A stretch of 64,000 nucleotides of DNA, from contig NZ_DLNQ01000001.1 in NCBI RefSeq assembly GCF_002479495.1, positions 75,185 through 139,184 on the forward strand, given 5' to 3'. The position numbers were made by a program, and so were the translations under genes. This stretch comes from Brevundimonas sp. UBA7506. Lineage in GTDB: Bacteria > Pseudomonadota > Alphaproteobacteria > Caulobacterales > Caulobacteraceae. Of the stretch, positions 60,248-64,000 are shown piece after piece. The stretch's first letter is position 1. Every line of letters begins with the position of its first letter. Under the pieces are notes generated by a model that was not told the origin of the DNA, did not search any database, and saw nothing but the letters and a program-made list of their open reading frames with translations.

Positions 60248-62086
60248 ATGCTCCATTCGGCCTCCATGCACGCGGCGACCCCGATCCATTTGCGAAACCG
60301 GCTGACCTTGGCTTTGCTGGCCTTGGTCTGGCTGGCCGCCAGCTTGGCGGGGGCCTACGCCGCCGGCGAAACGGCGCGCCGCAGCGCCGAGGCCGCACTG
60401 GCCCGCCAGTCGGAAAACGCCGCCGCGCTGCATGCCGCGGTTCTGCGAAGCGAGCTTGAGAAGTATCGATCCTTGCCGCCCGCTCTGGTCACGGACCCTG
60501 ACGTGGTTCGTCTGCTGAACGCGCCGGACGGCGCCGAAACTACGACGCTGAACCAGCGGCTCGAAACCCTGGCCGATCAGACCCGCGCCTCGGCCATCTA
60601 TGTCATCGCCGCAGACGGCGTGACCCGCGCAGCCAGCAACTGGCGTCAGCCGATCAGCTTTGTCGGCGCCGACTACAGCTTCCGCCCCTACTTCATCAAG
60701 GCCATGCGCGAAGGCTCTGCCGAGTTCTTCGCCCTGGGCACAGTTAGCCGAACGCCGGGCCTCTTCCTGGCTCGACGCGTCTCGGATCGCGGCGGGCGCG
60801 TCCTGGGCGTGGTCGTGGTCAAGGTCGAGTTCGACACCCTGGAAGCCGAATGGCGCGCCTCAGGCGAACCGGCCTATGTGGCCGACCCCGGCGGCGTGAT
60901 CTTGATCACCAGCGTCCCGGCCTGGCGTTTTCGCACCCTGCGCCCGATGGACGCCGCCAGCCGCCGACTGACACTGGCCGACCAGACCCTGGGGCACGGC
61001 GCCCTGACGCCCTTGAACTTCCAGACGCCATCCGATGGACGCTCGCAGTTGGTCGACGCCCCGATCGACGGCGCCGCTCGCCACTGGATGCACGCCTCAT
61101 CTCAAACCGCGACCGCGGGCTGGACCCTGCATCTGCTGACGCCCACGCGCGGCGCGATCGAAACAGCCGTAGCCAACGCTCGCGCCATCGCCGTCCTGAT
61201 CGTCACCCTCGTCTTCGGCGTCCTGGCCGTCCTGCTGCGTCGCCGCCAGCAAGCCGCCGCGCGCCATCGCGCAGCCGAAGCCGCGCGTCAGGACCTGGAA
61301 CACCGCATCGCCGAACGCACCCGCGACCTCAGCGAGGCCAACGAGGCGTTGAACCGTCAGATCGAGGAACGAATGCGCGCCGAAGCCAGCCGCGAGGCTT
61401 TACGCGATGAGCTGGTGCAGGCTGGCAAGCTGGCGGCCCTGGGCCAGATCGCCGCCGGCGTGGCGCATGAAATCAATCAACCCGTCGCCGCCATTCTCAC
61501 GCAGGCCGAAACGGCGGCGGCCTGGCTGGAACGCGACCAGGCCCCCAAGGCGGCCCGCGCCCTGAGCCGCATCGGCGACCTGACGAGCCGCATCGGCGCC
61601 ATCACCCAGGAACTGCGCGCCTTCTCCCGCAAGAGCCAACCCAGCGTGTCGTCAGTCTCGATCAACGAAGCTCTCGACGGCGCCCTGCTGCTGCTTGGCG
61701 GCCGTTTGCGGCAGGCCGGGGTCCGGCTGGTCCGACACAAGGGCCCCGACGCCGTCGTCATGGCGGACCGGTTTCGTCTGGAACAGGTCATCGTCAACCT
61801 GATCCAGAACGCGCTGGAGGCGCTGGACGGCGTTCCGACCCCTATCGTCACTCTGTCGGTCAAACGCGAGGCCGACCAGGTCGAGTTGATCGTGGCCGAC
61901 AACGGTCCCGGTCTGTCCGAAGCAATCCGCGAACAGCTCTTCACGCCCTTCGTCACCAGCAAGTCCAATGGACTAGGCCTTGGACTGGTCATCAGCCGCG
62001 ACATCGTCGCCGCCTTCAACGGCGAGCTGGATCTGCGACCCAGCGACACCGGCGCCGTCTTCGTCGTCACCCTGAGGCAGGCGTGA
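60248..62086 (+). CDS. dctB: DctB-type sensor histidine kinase
   Basis: The 612-residue protein has a first membrane helix (LTLALLALVWLAASLAGAY), a periplasmic double-PAS sensor with the DctB mark VGADYSFRPYF, a second helix (AIAVLIVTLVFGVLAVLL), a coiled coil, and a kinase core with the H-box GVAHEINQPVAAI, N-box NLIQNALEAL and G boxes DNGPGLSE and GLGLGLVISRD. DctB senses C4-dicarboxylates and phosphorylates DctD. The start is uncertain: ATG at 60248 is chosen, ATG at 60266 is possible, and GTG at 60191 would put the start within the operator. The stop overlaps the dctD start. Confidence 0.9.
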   Translation: MLHSASMHAATPIHLRNRLTLALLALVWLAASLAGAYAAGETARRSAEAALARQSENAAALHAAVLRSELEKYRSLPPALVTDPDVVRLLNAPDGAETTTLNQRLETLADQTRASAIYVIAADGVTRAASNWRQPISFVGADYSFRPYFIKAMREGSAEFFALGTVSRTPGLFLARRVSDRGGRVLGVVVVKVEFDTLEAEWRASGEPAYVADPGGVILITSVPAWRFRTLRPMDAASRRLTLADQTLGHGALTPLNFQTPSDGRSQLVDAPIDGAARHWMHASSQTATAGWTLHLLTPTRGAIETAVANARAIAVLIVTLVFGVLAVLLRRRQQAAARHRAAEAARQDLEHRIAERTRDLSEANEALNRQIEERMRAEASREALRDELVQAGKLAALGQIAAGVAHEINQPVAAILTQAETAAAWLERDQAPKAARALSRIGDLTSRIGAITQELRAFSRKSQPSVSSVSINEALDGALLLLGGRLRQAGVRLVRHKGPDAVVMADRFRLEQVIVNLIQNALEALDGVPTPIVTLSVKREADQVELIVADNGPGLSEAIREQLFTPFVTSKSNGLGLGLVISRDIVAAFNGELDLRPSDTGAVFVVTLRQA

Positions 62087-63426
62087 TGGACTTTCCGCGC
62101 CTCGACTCCGTCGCCCTGATCGAGGACGACGACGATTTTCGCGCCGCCCTGGTCGAACGCCTGGAGCTCGACAATCTGACGGTTCACGCCTTCCGCTCCG
62201 CCGAGGCGGCCCTGGCCAAGATCGACGCCGACTTCGCCGGCGTGGTCGTCACCGACCTGCGCATGCCCGGAATGGATGGGCGGCAACTTCTCGCCCGTCT
62301 TCAGACGCTGGATGCTGCCCTGCCCGTCATCCTGATCACCGGCCATGGCGACATCGCCGAAGCGGTCGCCGCTATGAACGCGGGCGCCTACGACTTCGTG
62401 GCCAAGCCCTTCGCCTTTGAACGCCTGCGCGAAAGCCTGAAACGCGCCCACGAGAAAAGGGCACTGGTTCTCGACAATCGCCGCCTGACCGCCCTGTCGT
62501 CCGAGGCGGGCCTGGAGTTGCCGCTGCTGGGCGAAAGCCAGGCGATCCGTCGCCTGCGCGCCACCATCGCCCAGATCGCCGACGCGCGCATGGACGTCCT
62601 GATCGAGGGCGAGACGGGCTCCGGCAAGGAGGCCGTCGCCCGCGCGCTTCACTACAACGGTCGCCGCCGCCCCCAGCCCTTCGTCGCGGTGAACTGCGGC
62701 GCCTTGCCCGAAGGCCTGATCGAGAGCGAACTGTTCGGCCATGAGCTCGGCGCTTTCGCCGGGGCCATGCGTCGTCGCCTCGGGCACGTCGAGCGGGCGC
62801 ACAACGGCACCCTCTTCCTCGACGCCGTCGACACCATGCCGCTGTCCGTTCAGATCAAGATGCTGCGCGTGCTTGAGGAGCGCGAAATCCAACCTGTCGG
62901 GGCCGAAGCCCCCCGCGTCGTCGATCTGCGGGTCCTGGCGTCGTCCACCGGCGATTTGAGCGAGGCGGTCGCCCAGGGCCGAGTGCGCGAGGATCTCTAC
63001 TACCGCCTCAACGCCGTGCGTCTGCGCATGCCCCCGCTGAGGGAACGTCGTGAAGACATCCCCCTGCTCTTCGCCAGCCTGTTGGCTCGCGCCCAGGTCG
63101 GCCCGGACGGCGTCGCCCCGGTCGTCACGGACGAGATTCGCTCGAAACTTCTAGAGGCCCCCTGGCCCGGCAATATTCGCGAACTGTCCCACTTTGCGCA
63201 ACGCTTCGCCCTAGGCCTGGAAAGCCGTCACGGCGCAACCAGAGAAGCGGAAAGCGGACTGGCCGAACGCGTCGCATGCTTCGAAAGTCGAATCCTTCAG
63301 GACACCCTCGAAGCCCTCGGCGGGGACATCGCCCAAACCCTTCGACACCTAAAAATTCCGCGCAAGACTCTCTATGACAAGCTCAAACGGCACGGTCTGA
63401 AACCCGCTAGTTTCCGCCGTCACTAA
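62086..63426 (+). CDS. dctD: DctD-type response regulator with altered AAA+ motifs
   Basis: The 446-residue protein has a receiver domain with phospho-Asp 57 (VVVTDLRMPGMDG), an AAA+ domain and a Fis-type HTH (DIAQTLRHLKIPRKTLYDKL). It should bind the repeats upstream of dctA. The AAA+ domain is unusual: Walker A GETGSGKE (175-182) is intact, but the sigma-54 contact loop reads GAFAGA (222-227) with Ala 225 in place of Thr, and Walker B reads GTLFLDAVD (241-249) with Ala 247 in place of the catalytic Glu. The Arg-finger region REDLYYRLNAV is kept. It may therefore act without sigma-54. The ATG shares a base with the dctB stop. Confidence 0.92.
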   Translation: MDFPRLDSVALIEDDDDFRAALVERLELDNLTVHAFRSAEAALAKIDADFAGVVVTDLRMPGMDGRQLLARLQTLDAALPVILITGHGDIAEAVAAMNAGAYDFVAKPFAFERLRESLKRAHEKRALVLDNRRLTALSSEAGLELPLLGESQAIRRLRATIAQIADARMDVLIEGETGSGKEAVARALHYNGRRRPQPFVAVNCGALPEGLIESELFGHELGAFAGAMRRRLGHVERAHNGTLFLDAVDTMPLSVQIKMLRVLEEREIQPVGAEAPRVVDLRVLASSTGDLSEAVAQGRVREDLYYRLNAVRLRMPPLRERREDIPLLFASLLARAQVGPDGVAPVVTDEIRSKLLEAPWPGNIRELSHFAQRFALGLESRHGATREAESGLAERVACFESRILQDTLEALGGDIAQTLRHLKIPRKTLYDKLKRHGLKPASFRRH

Positions 63427-63816
63427 TGCTCTTCTTCACCAACGGGGTGGAGTTCTCTGAGTACGCCGAGCAACACCCCCTAGTGATAAAAGGCTTCCTG
63501 GCGCCACACGCGGTCATTGATGCCCGCCCGAAAAGTGGAACCTTGGCGAGCCAGGTTCAGAGGCTGCTTTCGACTCACCGAAGGGTTTCGACGCAGGGCT
63601 CTCCACGGTTCGGCATGAGAGCCCTGCACAGGGGAGCCCCGGCAGGCTGAGCCAATTGGCCATACCGCAAGGTGAGTTGTGGCGTCAGCGCCGCTCATTG
63701 AAGCTTCCAACGAGGGGAATCGTGATCCAAAGCCCCGCCTTGCCTCAACTTGCGCGCCAGGTGCTTCCGCGTGGCTTCCACGGCAGGATCTGGGGCGTTA
63801 GATTTCGGACAGCAAA
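63427..63816. other. 390-bp stretch without a supported gene
   Basis: Between dctD and the tRNA terminator I find no recognisable gene. A 74-codon plus-strand frame (63426-63650, TAATG overlap with dctD) and a 76-codon minus-strand frame (63480-63710) both exist, but neither resembles a known family. The stretch is less GC-rich than the genes around it. Its position beside a tRNA gene would suit the scar of a lost element, but no repeat or integrase supports this. Confidence 0.4.
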
Positions 63817-63845
63817 AAGCCGCTAGACGATTGATCTAGCGGCTT
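63817..63845 (-). terminator. Terminator of the tRNA-fMet gene
   Basis: AAGCCGCTAGA and TCTAGCGGCTT form a perfect 11-bp stem with a 7-base loop. On the minus strand it is followed by TTT, and it lies eight bases past the tRNA 3' end. Confidence 0.85.
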
Positions 63846-63852
63846 ATTTGTT

Positions 63853-63929
<77 letters not shown>

Positions 63930-64000
63930 GCAAGGCGGTGTGTGAGGAAGAAGGGTTCGAAGACAGTCCTTGGGACGTCTTGTTCTTGTGTATCTGGTAG

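Noticed and set aside
63426..63650. 74-codon gene after dctD with a TAATG overlap
   Set aside because: The overlap is suggestive, but the product matches nothing and its amino acid mix and codon use do not look like genes of this genome.

Overview
The window is GC-rich (with codons strongly biased to G or C at the third position), gene-dense chromosomal DNA of an alphaproteobacterium. The several large TonB-dependent receptors, the BioR-type control of biotin synthesis, the FNE-free Tat-type lipases and the overall gene style suggest Caulobacterales, most likely a Brevundimonas-like organism. That placement is an inference from gene content, not from a marker gene. There is no rRNA, CRISPR array, intact insertion sequence or prophage.

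Layout. 1-3.3 kb: the end of a sensor histidine kinase, a small lipoprotein, and a BlaI repressor/M56 membrane metalloprotease pair with a clear double operator. 3.4-7.9 kb: an ABC ATPase and a very large ABC-2 permease/M1 peptidase fusion. 8.0-27.1 kb: a pectin and hexuronate utilisation locus with two secreted esterases, an ExuT-like transporter, a fumarylacetoacetase-fold hydratase, a LacI regulator, an RpiB-family isomerase, kduI-kduD-kdgK, a family 10 pectate lyase, uxaC-uxuB-uxaA and a TonB-dependent receptor. Six copies of one operator-like sequence (core TGACACCGGT) lie in the promoter regions of this locus and tie it into a single regulon. 27.1-34.1 kb: an FMN reductase, a LysR regulator, two pirins, an OsmC protein, an isolated cobQ and an M28 peptidase; the LysR and first pirin genes meet at a junction where both seem to have lost their 5' ends. 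34.2-40.3 kb: biotin synthesis, bioB-F-D-A-G-C with overlapping genes, facing convergently the GntR regulator bioR; four BioR-like boxes are visible. 40.6-43.3 kb: a YtrA-type GntR repressor with an 18-bp perfect inverted repeat, an ABC ATPase, a membrane partner and a DedA protein. 43.5-47.9 kb: an S9 peptidase, a decayed DUF1624 gene and a siderophore-type TonB receptor. 48.0-54.1 kb: an arsenic/chromate resistance and oxyanion transport cluster, arsR-arsC-acr3-arsN2-arsH-chrA-sulP. 54.1-63.4 kb: an alpha/beta hydrolase, a TonB receptor, dctA and the divergent dctB-dctD two-component system. 63.8-63.9 kb: initiator tRNA-Met.

How it works together. Pectin would be cut outside the cytoplasm by the pectate lyase and trimmed by the esterases. 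Oligomers would enter through the TonB receptor and monomers through the ExuT-like carrier. Galacturonate would pass through UxaC, a UxuB-type reductase and UxaA to 2-keto-3-deoxygluconate, while unsaturated uronate would pass through KduI (or the RpiB-like isomerase) and KduD to the same compound, which KdgK phosphorylates. The least expected observations are the shared six-site operator, a second DhuI-like isomerase and an unassigned hydratase in that regulon, a DctD activator that has lost the sigma-54 contact Thr and the Walker B Glu, the double 5' truncation at the LysR/pirin junction, and the BioR box that covers the bioB start codon.
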